Shown: piece after piece, positions 26,387-35,767 of the stretch
How positions within the stretch are numbered: the stretch's first letter is position 1
How the letters are laid out: each line of letters starts with the position of its first letter
Assembly (NCBI GenBank): GCA_002368175.1
Contig: AP018172.1
Span: forward strand, 8,001,001-8,065,000
DNA length: 64,000 nucleotides
Source of the DNA: Calothrix sp. NIES-2098
Lineage (GTDB): Bacteria; Cyanobacteriota; Cyanobacteriia; Cyanobacteriales; Nostocaceae
Direction: 5' to 3'
Notes under the pieces: model-generated
Seen by the model: only the letters and a program-made list of their open reading frames with translations
What the model was told of the DNA's origin: nothing
Databases searched by the model: none
Made by a program: the position numbers and the translations under genes

Positions 26387-27157
26387 ATGAAAGTTGTAAT
26401 TTTAGCTGGAGGATTAGGAACTCGTCTGGCAGAAGAAACAGAAATCATACCAAAACCAATGGTAGAAATTGGTGGTCGCCCTATGCTTTGGCACATTATG
26501 AAAATCTATGCCCATTATGGGTTTAAAGATTTTTATATTGCTTTGGGCTATAAAGGCGATTATATTAAACGCTATTTTTTAGAGTATTACAATCTAAATT
26601 CTAGTATGACTATTAATTTAAAAGATGGTCATGTAGATATTCATAATAACGCCGCCGAGGATTGGATTCTGCATCTCATGGACACAGGGTTAGACACCAT
26701 GACAGCAGGTAGAGTTAAAAGATTACAGCCTTGGTTAGAGAATGAAACATTTATGGTTACCTATGGTGATGGAGTTGCTAATTTAAATATTAAGGAATTA
26801 TTAGAATTTCACAAATCTCATAAATGTTTAGCAACCGTAACCGCAGTACGTCCTCCAGCTCGTTTTGGTAGTTTAACTTTTCATGGTGATTTGGTAGATG
26901 AATTTATGGAAAAGCCTCAAGCGGGAGCAGGTTGGATTAATGGAGGATTTTTAATTTTTCAACCTGAAATTTTTAAATATTTAAATGGAGATGATGATGT
27001 TTTAGAAGTTGCATTATTAGAAAAACTTGCTAGTGAAGGGCAATTAGCTGCCTATCGTCATTATGATTTCTGGCAGTGTATGGATACTTTGAGAGATAAG
27101 TACAGATTAAAAGATTTATGGGATAGTGGTAAACCTCCTTGGAAAGTATGGAATTAA
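26387..27157 (+). CDS. rfbF: Glucose-1-phosphate cytidylyltransferase
   Basis: 256 residues, normal length. The nucleotidyltransferase signature VILAGGLGTRLAEET with IPKPMVEIGGRPMLWHIM is at the N-terminus, and TYGDGVANLNI is the metal-binding aspartate motif (about 126). It forms CDP-glucose from CTP and glucose 1-phosphate, the entry step for 3,6-dideoxyhexoses. PARFGSLTFHGDLV and WINGGFLIFQPEIF match RfbF/AscA closely. First gene of a tight operon; the next ATG is three bases after its stop. Confidence 0.95.
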   Translation: MKVVILAGGLGTRLAEETEIIPKPMVEIGGRPMLWHIMKIYAHYGFKDFYIALGYKGDYIKRYFLEYYNLNSSMTINLKDGHVDIHNNAAEDWILHLMDTGLDTMTAGRVKRLQPWLENETFMVTYGDGVANLNIKELLEFHKSHKCLATVTAVRPPARFGSLTFHGDLVDEFMEKPQAGAGWINGGFLIFQPEIFKYLNGDDDVLEVALLEKLASEGQLAAYRHYDFWQCMDTLRDKYRLKDLWDSGKPPWKVWN

Positions 27158-27159
27158 CT

Positions 27160-28140
27160 ATGATAAATAGCTCTAATTTCTGGCAAGATAGACCAATTTT
27201 TATTACAGGTGCAACGGGATTAGTTGGTAGTTGGTTAGTTAAACATTTATTGACCGTTGGTGCGGATATTGTTTGTTTAGTTAGAGACTGGATTCCTCAA
27301 AGTTTTTTGATACAAAGTGGAGCCTTGGAAAAAGTTAAAGTTGTTAGAGGCGATATTATCGATCAAGCTCTATTAGAAAGAATTTTAGTAGAATATGAAA
27401 TTAATACTGTTATTCATTTAGCAGCACAAACTGTTGTAGGAGTTGCTAATCGTAACCCGATTTCCACTTTTGAAACTAATATTGCTGGTACTTGGCGTTT
27501 ACTTGAAGCTTGCCGTTATAGTTCTACAGTCAAACAAATTATTGTAGCATCTTCAGATAAAGCTTATGGGGAACAGATACAGTTACCTTATGATGAAAAT
27601 GCTCCTTTAAAAGGTACACATCCCTATGATGTAAGTAAATCTTGTGCTGATTTAATTACTCAAACTTACGCCCATACTTATAATTTACCAGTAGCGATCG
27701 CCCGATGTGGCAACTTCTATGGTGGAGGAGATTTAAACTGGAGTCGAATTGTGCCAGGAACAATTAAATCTATCTTAAAAGGAAAACCACCACTCATTAG
27801 ATCTAATGGTTCATTTATCAGAGATTATTTATATGTAGAAGATGGTGCAACAGCTTATATGTTATTAGCTGAAAAGTTATCACAGCATCCTGAATTGAAA
27901 GGCGAAGCATTTAACTTTTCTCTAGAAGTAAAATTAACAGTTTTAGATTTAGTAGAAAAAATATTAGCATTAATGCATTCAGATTTGAAACCTGAAATTT
28001 TAAATCAAGCAAGCAATGAAATTAAAGATCAATACTTATCCAGCCAAAAATCGAGAAAAGTATTAAGTTGGTATCCATTATTCGATCTAGATACAGGATT
28101 AGAAAAAACTATTAATTGGTATCAGGAGATTTTAAAGTAA
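27160..28140 (+). CDS. rfbG: CDP-glucose 4,6-dehydratase
   Basis: 326 residues; ATG 27148 overlapping rfbF is an alternative start. It is an extended short-chain dehydrogenase with NAD motif ITGATGLVGSWL (about 14-25). ASSDKAYGEQ and PYDVSKSCADL supply the catalytic Ser/Asp-Lys and Tyr-x3-Lys. NFYGGGDLNWSRIVPGTIKS is characteristic of RfbG. It converts CDP-glucose to CDP-4-keto-6-deoxyglucose. It is followed two bases later by rfbH. One GCGATCGC site lies inside (about 27695). Confidence 0.92.
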   Translation: MINSSNFWQDRPIFITGATGLVGSWLVKHLLTVGADIVCLVRDWIPQSFLIQSGALEKVKVVRGDIIDQALLERILVEYEINTVIHLAAQTVVGVANRNPISTFETNIAGTWRLLEACRYSSTVKQIIVASSDKAYGEQIQLPYDENAPLKGTHPYDVSKSCADLITQTYAHTYNLPVAIARCGNFYGGGDLNWSRIVPGTIKSILKGKPPLIRSNGSFIRDYLYVEDGATAYMLLAEKLSQHPELKGEAFNFSLEVKLTVLDLVEKILALMHSDLKPEILNQASNEIKDQYLSSQKSRKVLSWYPLFDLDTGLEKTINWYQEILK

Positions 28141-28142
28141 TA

Positions 28143-29456
28143 ATGAATGAGAAAAAACAACTATTGCGATCGCAAATTCTCCAATTAGTAGCTGAATACT
28201 ACTCCGAAGCATTTCCACAAAGAGAATTTATACCAGGAGAAACGCCTGTAGCAGTTTCCGGGAAAGTATTCGATCAACAAGAACTACAGTATTTAGTAGA
28301 TTCATCTCTAGATTTTTGGTTAACAACCGGACGTTTCGCTGCGGAATTTGAGGAGAAATTTGCCCAATGGTTAGGGATTAAACATTGTCTATTAGTAAAT
28401 TCAGGCTCATCTGCTAACTTATTAGCATTAACTGCGCTAACTTCCCCAGAATTAGGAGAGAAAAGATTAAAACCTGGAGATGAAATAATAACAGTAGCGG
28501 CTGGATTCCCTACTACAGTGAATCCAATTTTTCAAAATCAATTAGTCCCAGTATTTTTAGATATAGAAATTCCTTCTTATAACATAGATATTACCCAATT
28601 AGAAGCAGCATTGTCAGAGCGCACTCGTGGGATAATGATTGCTCATGCATTAGGTAATCCATTTAACATAAACGCAGTAATTGAATTTACTAACAAACAC
28701 AACTTATGGTTGATAGAAGATAATTGTGATGCCTTAGGTAGCCTATATAAAGGGCAAAAGACAGGGACATTTGGACATATAGCTACAGTAAGTTTTTATC
28801 CTGCTCATCATATTACGATGGGAGAGGGTGGAGCAGTATTAACAAATGATTCTAAATTAAAAAAAATCATAGAATCTTTTAGGGATTGGGGAAGGAGTTG
28901 TTGGTGTTCTCCTGGAGTAGATAATACTTGTAATAAAAGATTTGCTTGGCAATTAGGGGAATTACCTTTTGGATACGATCATAAATATACTTATTCTCAT
29001 ATTGGCTATAACTTAAAAATGACCGATATGCAAGCAGCAGTGGGCTTGGCACAGTTGGAAAAATTACCACAATTTGTACAAGCAAGAAGAAATAATTTTG
29101 ATTTTATATATCAAAAATTAGTTGATTTACAAGATGTATTAATTTTGCCAAAGCCAACCGATGAATCTGAACCAAGTTGGTTTGGTTTTTTGATTTCAGT
29201 TAAAGAAAATGCTGCTTTTAATCGCTATGAGTTAGTGAAATATTTAGAACAACAGAAAATAGCAACTAGATTATTGTTTGGAGGTAGTTTAATTAGGCAA
29301 CCTGCCTATAAAGGTTTAAGATATCGAGTAGCTGAAGATTTAACAAATACTGATTATGTAATGAATAACAGTTTTTGGCTTGGAGTTTATCCTGCTTTAA
29401 ATGAAAACATATTATTATATATGATAAAACATTTATATAAATTCTGTAGTCGATAA
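28143..29456 (+). CDS. rfbH: CDP-6-deoxy-4-hexulose-3-dehydrase (E1, RfbH type)
   Basis: 437 residues of the DegT/DnrJ/EryC1 fold. The usual PLP lysine is replaced by histidine in YPAHHITMGEGG (about 223), the hallmark of E1. The cysteine cluster CWCSPGVDNTC (about 258-268) matches the 2Fe-2S ligands of this enzyme. With a flavin reductase (E3) it removes the C3 hydroxyl to give CDP-4-keto-3,6-dideoxyglucose. No E3 gene is in the window, so a general ferredoxin or reductase must serve. Starting at MNEKKQ (28143), three bases after rfbG. Confidence 0.94.
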   Translation: MNEKKQLLRSQILQLVAEYYSEAFPQREFIPGETPVAVSGKVFDQQELQYLVDSSLDFWLTTGRFAAEFEEKFAQWLGIKHCLLVNSGSSANLLALTALTSPELGEKRLKPGDEIITVAAGFPTTVNPIFQNQLVPVFLDIEIPSYNIDITQLEAALSERTRGIMIAHALGNPFNINAVIEFTNKHNLWLIEDNCDALGSLYKGQKTGTFGHIATVSFYPAHHITMGEGGAVLTNDSKLKKIIESFRDWGRSCWCSPGVDNTCNKRFAWQLGELPFGYDHKYTYSHIGYNLKMTDMQAAVGLAQLEKLPQFVQARRNNFDFIYQKLVDLQDVLILPKPTDESEPSWFGFLISVKENAAFNRYELVKYLEQQKIATRLLFGGSLIRQPAYKGLRYRVAEDLTNTDYVMNNSFWLGVYPALNENILLYMIKHLYKFCSR

Positions 29457-29461
29457 AGAAT

Positions 29462-30508
29462 ATGGCAAAAATATTAGTAGAGGACTTACAACATATTCTT
29501 ATCCATACAGAATCATTATGGGAGGAAATAAATGAGAAGAGGATATTTATTACAGGAGGGACAGGTTTTTTTGGATGTTGGTTACTAGAGAGTTTTACTT
29601 ATATAGTTGAGCAATTAAAATTGTCTGCTCAAGCAGTAGTTTTAACACGGAATCCCGATAAATTTAAACAAAAATGTCCTCATTTGTTTAATCACCCAGC
29701 TTTAAAATTTCATCAGGGTCATATTTGCAACTTTACCTTCCCAAAAGGAGAATTTTCTCACTTAATTCATGCAGGAACTTCCAATAACGCTAGTTTATAT
29801 CACGATAATCAGTTAGGAATGTTCAATGATATGATAGCAGGGACAATAAGAACATTAGAATTTGCGAAAATATCAGGAGTAAAAAAATATTTATTTACTA
29901 GTTCTGGAGCAGTCTATGGTAAACAACCTCAGACAATGTCTCATATCCCTGAAACTTATCAAGGTGCTCCCGATACTTGTAGTATATCATCTAGTTATGG
30001 AGAAGGAAAAAGAGCTTCTGAATTACTTTGCGCATTGTATCGTCAACAATATGGTCTAGAAACTAAAATCGCCCGATGTTTTGCATTTGTTGGGTCATAT
30101 TTACCTCTTAATCTTCATTTTGCTATTGGCAATTTTGTTCGAGATGCTATAGAAGGAAAAACTATCGAAATTAAAGGAGATGGAACACCTTTAAGATCGT
30201 ATTTATATGCTTCAGATTTGATGATTTGGTTATGGACGATTTTATTTAAAGGAAAAAGTTGTTTTCCTTATAATGTTGGTTCAGATCGGGCAATATCTAT
30301 TAAAGAATTAGCTAAAACAGTAGCGGAAATATGCTCGCCAGTAACAGAGATTCATATAAATAAATCTCCGTTAGAAGGTCAAATTCCTGAAAGATATATA
30401 CCTTGTGTTAAAAGAGCTTATGTAGACCTTGAACTACAGCAGAAAATTGACTTGAAAATGTCGATAGCAAAATTTGTTAATTCACGTCCGGAGATAAATT
30501 ATGAGTGA
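29462..30508 (+). CDS. NAD-dependent epimerase/dehydratase (SDR), sugar 4-reductase candidate
   Basis: 348 residues, extended SDR. Cofactor motif FITGGTGFFGCWLL (about 29-42), FTSSGAVYGKQ with the catalytic Ser, SSYGEGKRASE with Tyr-x3-Lys, and the sugar-binding stretch GDGTPLRSYLYASDL. In CDP-3,6-dideoxyhexose clusters the fourth enzyme is an SDR that reduces the 4-keto group (abequose, paratose, ascarylose or yersiniose types). This gene sits directly after rfbH and fits that slot, but the exact product cannot be told from sequence. Its end overlaps the next gene by eight bases. Confidence 0.82.
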   Translation: MAKILVEDLQHILIHTESLWEEINEKRIFITGGTGFFGCWLLESFTYIVEQLKLSAQAVVLTRNPDKFKQKCPHLFNHPALKFHQGHICNFTFPKGEFSHLIHAGTSNNASLYHDNQLGMFNDMIAGTIRTLEFAKISGVKKYLFTSSGAVYGKQPQTMSHIPETYQGAPDTCSISSSYGEGKRASELLCALYRQQYGLETKIARCFAFVGSYLPLNLHFAIGNFVRDAIEGKTIEIKGDGTPLRSYLYASDLMIWLWTILFKGKSCFPYNVGSDRAISIKELAKTVAEICSPVTEIHINKSPLEGQIPERYIPCVKRAYVDLELQQKIDLKMSIAKFVNSRPEINYE

Positions 30509-32012
30509 TATCGATAATAGACTGCTATTTATATTAGAAATGGCTAATAATCATAGTGGTTCTTTAGAGCATGGCTTAGAAATTATCCGCCAATTTGCCA
30601 AAATCAAAGAAAATTTTACCGACAGATTCCAATTTGGATTTAAACTTCAATACCGAGATTTAGATACATTTATTCATCCAAATTTTCAAAACAGATTTGA
30701 TTTAAAATATATTAAGCGTTTTTCTGAAACAAGACTAACAGAAGCAGAATTTATATTGTTAGTAGAAGAAATAGAAAAATTAGGATTTATCAAAATTTGT
30801 ACTCCCTTTGATGAAAATTCTGTTAAAAAAATAGAAGCTCATAATTTTGACATAATTAAAATAGCTAGTTGTTCTTTAACAGACTGGCCTTTATTGGAGA
30901 GAATAGCTCAAACTAATAAACCTATTATTGCTTCCACAGCCGGAGTAGAACTAGAAGAAATTGATAAGGTTGTAAGTTTCTTTTTACATCGAGAAAAAAA
31001 TATATCTTTGATGCATTGTGTAGGTGAATATCCCACAAGAGAAGAAAATCTACAATTGAATCAAATTGAATTACTAAAACAACGGTATCCACAAATTAGA
31101 ATAGGGTATTCTACTCATGAAAATCCTGATAATACTGAAGCTGTTAAAATCGCTGTAGCTAAAGGAGCTACTATTTTTGAAAAGCATGTTGGTATAGTAA
31201 CACAGACCTTATCTTTAAATAATTATTCAGCCAACGCTACCCAAGTCAAAAAGTGGTTAGAATCAGCACAAGTAGCCTTAAATATGTGTGGAGTAATAGG
31301 ACAAAGGCAAAACTTTAGTGAAATCGAAAAGAATAGTTTGTTCTCTTTGAGGAGAGGAGTGTTTGCCAAATATCCTATTAAAAAAGGTGAAAAGGTTGAT
31401 TTAAGCAATACTTTTTTGGCAATTCCTACTACAGAGAATCAAATTACAGCTAATGATATGTCTAAATATACATATTTTTATGCTGAAGAAGATTTGCCGA
31501 TAAATCAAGCTATTCTATCAGTAAATACCAAGAGAGTAGAGATTAGAGAGCAAATATATGAAATTATTCAAAAAGTTAAAAAATTGCTCAAAAAAAGCAG
31601 AGTAGTTGTACCTCAACAATTAGAATTTGAAATATCTCACCATTATGGAATTGAAAAATTTCATCAATTTGGTTGTACTCTTATTAATTATATAAATCGT
31701 GAATACTGTAAAAAATTAATTGTGGTTTTACCTGGACAAAGCCACCCAGAACAATATCACAAAATCAAAGAAGAAACATTTATTGTGCAGTATGGTGATG
31801 TCAAAATAACTATTAATGGCGAAGAAAGGAGATGTAAAGCAGGCGATATTGTAACTATAGAGAGAGGTGCTAAACATACTTTCAGTAGCGAAAATGGAAC
31901 AGTATTAGAAGAAATTTCTTCAACTCATTACCAAGAAGATTCCTACTATACAGATCCAAATATTGCAGATAAAAAAGATAGAAAAACCCAACTAACTTAC
32001 TGGATTAATTAG
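30501..32012 (+). CDS. NeuB-like sialic-acid synthase fused to a cupin (D-lyxose-isomerase-like) domain
   Basis: 503 residues in three parts. Residues 1-270 are a NeuB-type barrel (ILEMANNHSG, KLQYRDLD, ICTPFDENSVKKIEAHNFDIIKIAS, IGYSTHE, IFEKHVG) that condenses phosphoenolpyruvate with an aldose. Residues about 280-345 look like the antifreeze/SAF domain (RRGVFAKYPIKKGE). Residues about 370-500 are a cupin: HYGIEKFHQFGC, YCKKLIVVLPGQSHPEQYHKIKEETF, GDIVTIERGAKHTF, like D-lyxose ketol-isomerase. It would make a nonulosonic-type acid. No CMP-sugar synthetase or 2-epimerase gene is nearby. Confidence 0.85.
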   Translation: MSDIDNRLLFILEMANNHSGSLEHGLEIIRQFAKIKENFTDRFQFGFKLQYRDLDTFIHPNFQNRFDLKYIKRFSETRLTEAEFILLVEEIEKLGFIKICTPFDENSVKKIEAHNFDIIKIASCSLTDWPLLERIAQTNKPIIASTAGVELEEIDKVVSFFLHREKNISLMHCVGEYPTREENLQLNQIELLKQRYPQIRIGYSTHENPDNTEAVKIAVAKGATIFEKHVGIVTQTLSLNNYSANATQVKKWLESAQVALNMCGVIGQRQNFSEIEKNSLFSLRRGVFAKYPIKKGEKVDLSNTFLAIPTTENQITANDMSKYTYFYAEEDLPINQAILSVNTKRVEIREQIYEIIQKVKKLLKKSRVVVPQQLEFEISHHYGIEKFHQFGCTLINYINREYCKKLIVVLPGQSHPEQYHKIKEETFIVQYGDVKITINGEERRCKAGDIVTIERGAKHTFSSENGTVLEEISSTHYQEDSYYTDPNIADKKDRKTQLTYWIN

Positions 32013-32034
32013 CCGATCAAAGGAAATATTAATA

Positions 32035-32622
32035 ATGTTAACAATAGTTTGGGATGTGGATGATGTATTAAATGATTTAATGCTTATGTGGTGGAAATCT
32101 TGGTTAGTTTCTCATCCTAATTGCAATATTAAATATACAGAATTTAATGAAAATCCTCCTCACTTAATACTAGGGCTTGAGAAAGAAGAGTACTTAAATA
32201 GCCTTGATAATTATCGATTGTCGGGAGGTATATCTCGCTTAGAACCAGAACCAGAAGTATTAGAGTGGTTTCAAAGATGGGGCAGTTATTTTCGTCATAT
32301 TGCTTTAACAGCAACACCAATAAAAGCAGCACCTGTGATGGCGGATTGGGTAATTAAACATTTTGGTGAATGGATTCGGTGTTTTGCCTTCGTTCCCTCT
32401 TACCGATTAGGCAAATTTATTCCTGATTACGATCGCGATAAAGAATCATTTTTAGCTTGGTGGAAACAGGGGCAAATTATGATTGATGACAATCCTAATC
32501 ATATTCAAGCAGCCCAAAAATTAGGAATGAAGACATTTTTAATGCCTCAACCTTGGAATAACTCTACCATGACACGAACAGAGATATTAGATTCATTAAC
32601 AAAATTAGGTAGAGGTTACTAA
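32035..32622 (+). CDS. HAD-like phosphatase
   Basis: 195 residues. Motif I is WDVDDVLND (about 5-13, DxD), motif II likely ALTATP (about 95), and motif IV MIDDNPNHIQAA (about 160). This is a HAD-superfamily hydrolase of the 5'-nucleotidase/IDP-like group. In this operon it could dephosphorylate the NeuB-like product or a sugar phosphate. No membrane segment. The next gene starts two bases after its stop, so the two are co-translated. Confidence 0.78.
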   Translation: MLTIVWDVDDVLNDLMLMWWKSWLVSHPNCNIKYTEFNENPPHLILGLEKEEYLNSLDNYRLSGGISRLEPEPEVLEWFQRWGSYFRHIALTATPIKAAPVMADWVIKHFGEWIRCFAFVPSYRLGKFIPDYDRDKESFLAWWKQGQIMIDDNPNHIQAAQKLGMKTFLMPQPWNNSTMTRTEILDSLTKLGRGY

Positions 32623-32624
32623 AT

Positions 32625-34430
32625 ATGATCAAACTCTCTGATTATGTAATTCAGTTCATTGCCAATTTGGGAGTAGAACATATTTTTTTACTTCCAGGAG
32701 GAGGCTGTATGCATCTACTAGACTCTGTGGGTAGATGTCAGCAATTAAAATATATTTGCAATCTTCACGAACAAGCTTGCGCGATCGCAGCTGAAGCGTA
32801 TGGACAATACACCAACAACTTAGGAGTAGCTTTAGTCACCACAGGGCCAGGGGGAACAAATACTCTTACTGGAGTTGCTGGAGCTTGGTTAGATTCTACA
32901 CCTTGTTTATTTATCTCAGGTCAAGTTAAAACTGCTGATTTGGTAGGTAGGCGCGGTGTAAGACAGATGGGGTTTCAGGAAATAAATATTGTAGAGATGG
33001 TGAAACCAATTACTAAATATGCCGTAGTAGTGACAGACCCCAAAACCATCCGTTATCACCTCGAAAAAGCTGTTTACCTAGCCAAAAATGGTAGACCTGG
33101 GCCAGTGTGGATTGATATTCCCTTGGATATTCAAGCTGCTCAAATAGAAGAATCTGAGTTAGTTGGCTTTGATAAACAGGAATTAGAAAAACCAATTGAT
33201 ACAAATTTACTACAACAACAGATCGATGAAACTATTAGGCTATTAAACCAGTCAGAAAGACCCTGTATCTTAGTTGGTAACGGAGTTAGACTAGCCGGAG
33301 CGATAGAAGATTTCTTACAGTTAATCGAAATCCTCCAAATTCCAGTTCTCACCACATGGAAAGCTATTGACTTTTTGCCGGAATCTCACTGGTTATTTGC
33401 CGGTAGACCTGGAGCGATCGGACAGCGAGGAGCTAACTTTACTCAACAAAACTCTGACTTATTAATAAGTATTGGAGCTAGGCTAGATTTCGGACAAACT
33501 GGATACAATCATCAAAATTTTGCGCGTGGAGCTAAAAAAATTATTGTTGATATCGACCATAATGAAATTAGCAAAATGATGATGCCTATTGATGTCCCTG
33601 TCTATGCCGATGCAGGTAATTTTATCGAATATTTTTTGCTGCAAAAAGACAAAATTATCTCTCAAAACCGTAGTAGTTGGCTCAATCGTTGCAAAGATTG
33701 GCAAGCTAAATATCCTGTAATCCTCTCTGAATATTGGCACGAGTCAGATAGAGTTAATAACTACGTTCTTATTGATGTTTTATCTGAAGAAATGTCTGAA
33801 GATGATTTATTAATTCCTGGTAGTTCAGGAGCTTGTAGTGAAATTACCATGCAAGGGTTTAAAGTTAAGCCTGGAATGCGGATTTTTAATACCGAAGGGC
33901 TTGGAGCTATGGGTTTTGGTATTGCATCTGCTATTGGCGGCTGTTTAGCAAGTGGAGGAGAGCATACCATCTGTATTGATGGAGATGGCGGGTTTATTAT
34001 GAATGTTCAAGAACTAGAAACTGTTAAGAGATTAAAACTACCTATTAAATTTTTTATTCTAAACAACGACGGTTATGTTTCTATTCAAAATACACAAAGA
34101 AATTATTTTCAAGGCAGATATGTCGCTAGTAATCATATTAGCGGTCTAACTTTACCTGAGCTTAGTAAAATTAGTGCAGCTTTTGATATTCATTATAGCC
34201 AAATAGCTAATCATCGAGAAATTAGAGAAAAGGTGAGAGAGGTATTAAATTCACCTTCAGCCTGTATTTGTGAAGTTCTAATATCACCTAATCAATTTAC
34301 CGCTCCTCGTATTACTTCCACAAGCAAACCAGATGGTACTATGGTTTCTAAACCGCTTGAAGATATGTGGCCTTTTTTAGAGAGAGAAGAGTTTTTGGCT
34401 AATATGATTGTTACTCCTATTGAGGAATAA
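32625..34430 (+). CDS. Thiamine-diphosphate-dependent enzyme, acetolactate-synthase fold
   Basis: 601 residues with all three domains of the ThDP family. The activating glutamate is in NLHEQACAIAAEAYGQ (about 50), followed by TTGPGGTNTLTGVAGAW. The ThDP/metal motif is IDGDGGFIMNVQELETVKRL plus ILNNDGYVSIQ. Middle domain FAGRPGAIGQRGANF may bind FAD. Relatives include acetolactate synthase and YerE, which adds acetaldehyde from pyruvate to CDP-4-keto-3,6-dideoxyglucose. The YerE-like role is favoured by rfbFGH upstream but not proven; a housekeeping IlvB is less likely in this place. Confidence 0.85.
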   Translation: MIKLSDYVIQFIANLGVEHIFLLPGGGCMHLLDSVGRCQQLKYICNLHEQACAIAAEAYGQYTNNLGVALVTTGPGGTNTLTGVAGAWLDSTPCLFISGQVKTADLVGRRGVRQMGFQEINIVEMVKPITKYAVVVTDPKTIRYHLEKAVYLAKNGRPGPVWIDIPLDIQAAQIEESELVGFDKQELEKPIDTNLLQQQIDETIRLLNQSERPCILVGNGVRLAGAIEDFLQLIEILQIPVLTTWKAIDFLPESHWLFAGRPGAIGQRGANFTQQNSDLLISIGARLDFGQTGYNHQNFARGAKKIIVDIDHNEISKMMMPIDVPVYADAGNFIEYFLLQKDKIISQNRSSWLNRCKDWQAKYPVILSEYWHESDRVNNYVLIDVLSEEMSEDDLLIPGSSGACSEITMQGFKVKPGMRIFNTEGLGAMGFGIASAIGGCLASGGEHTICIDGDGGFIMNVQELETVKRLKLPIKFFILNNDGYVSIQNTQRNYFQGRYVASNHISGLTLPELSKISAAFDIHYSQIANHREIREKVREVLNSPSACICEVLISPNQFTAPRITSTSKPDGTMVSKPLEDMWPFLEREEFLANMIVTPIEE

Positions 34431-34530
34431 TTTGTATAATCTTGCTCAATATAAAGTTTGCCATTGTTTAGAAAATACCAAAATGCTTATTTTTATTACT
34501 AATTAAACATCCTAAAAATAGGAATATGAA

Positions 34531-35742
34531 ATGATTTTTTATCCTAAAAAAGAAAACATTAAAATTGCATTAAATAAAGAACTGGAAATTTTACTTAGTG
34601 AAGAATTTGATTCTGTCATCAAACGTGAAAAAGAGTCTTTTGATCGATTAGCAGAACCGTTTGAAAAATCCATTGTTTTATTTGGTTCTGGACAATTAGG
34701 AAGAAAAACTCTAGCGGGATTAAGAACATTAGGAATAGAACCCTTAGCATTTGCTGATAATAACTCTAATCTATGGCATCAATATATTGATAATTTAATT
34801 GTACTTTCTCCAGAAGAAGCTGCTGACAAATTTGGTGATAAAGCCGTGTTTATAGTTACAATTTGGAGAGCTTGTAGTACACATAGATTAGCTCACACAA
34901 GAGAACAGTTGCAACGGCTAAATTGTCAAAAAGTAGTTTCTTGTGCATTTTTATTTTGGAAATATTCTCAAATATTTTTACCCCATTACTGCTTAGATTT
35001 ACCTCATAAAGTTTTTTTAGAAACTGAAAATATTAAAAAAGCCTTTTATCTTTTAGCTGATGAGCGATCGCAATCCGAATATTTAGCACAACTACGATGG
35101 CGAATATTGCTAGATTTTGACAATTTGCCTTCCCCTATCCCTCAAGAACAATATTTTCGGCAAGATATTTTTAACTTGTCTCCAGATGATGTATTTGTGG
35201 ATTGTGGATCTTATGATGGAGATACTATTAAACAATTCTTAAAATATCAAAACTCATTTACTGGAAAAATTATTGCGTTAGAACCCGATCAAAAAAATTT
35301 TACTAAGCTGGAAGAATATGTTTACAGCTTAACTAGTATTATCAGAGAAAAAATAACGTTATTTCCTCTAGCAGTAGGTAAGCAAAAAGAAAGATTACGC
35401 TTTGCTGCTACAGGTACAGCTTCATCAGTAATCACAGAACTTGGTACCATCGAGGTAGATTGTGTTACTTTGGATGAATTATTAAGTAATTGTATTCCTT
35501 CCATTATCAAAATGGATATTGAAGGCGCAGAAATAGATGCTATTTTAGGAGCTAAAATATTAATTCAAAAATATTCTCCTATTCTAGCGATTTCTGTTTA
35601 TCATTGCCAAAATCATTTATGGCAAATTCCTTTATTAATCCAGTCCCTTTCTAATCAATATCGCTTCTTTTTAAGCCCTCATGGTGAAGAATGTTGGGAC
35701 TTAGTTTTTTATGCCGTTCCTATGAGTCGTTTAAAACTATAG
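34531..35742 (+). CDS. FkbM-family methyltransferase with N-terminal nucleotide-binding domain
   Basis: 403 residues. Residues about 40-130 read as a Rossmann-like module (SIVLFGSGQLGRKTLAGLRTLGIEPLAFADNN), as in proteins that precede PglD or FkbM domains. Residues about 210-400 are FkbM: DVFVDCGSYDGDTIKQFL, IALEPDQKNFTKLEEY, TLDELL and IIKMDIEGAEIDAILGA. It should O-methylate a sugar or a polyketide-like alcohol. It lies 100 bases after the ThDP gene; a weak promoter in that gap is possible. One HIP1 site occurs near 35065. Confidence 0.85.
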   Translation: MIFYPKKENIKIALNKELEILLSEEFDSVIKREKESFDRLAEPFEKSIVLFGSGQLGRKTLAGLRTLGIEPLAFADNNSNLWHQYIDNLIVLSPEEAADKFGDKAVFIVTIWRACSTHRLAHTREQLQRLNCQKVVSCAFLFWKYSQIFLPHYCLDLPHKVFLETENIKKAFYLLADERSQSEYLAQLRWRILLDFDNLPSPIPQEQYFRQDIFNLSPDDVFVDCGSYDGDTIKQFLKYQNSFTGKIIALEPDQKNFTKLEEYVYSLTSIIREKITLFPLAVGKQKERLRFAATGTASSVITELGTIEVDCVTLDELLSNCIPSIIKMDIEGAEIDAILGAKILIQKYSPILAISVYHCQNHLWQIPLLIQSLSNQYRFFLSPHGEECWDLVFYAVPMSRLKL

Positions 35743-35767
35743 TTTTAACTAATTTATATACATTAAT

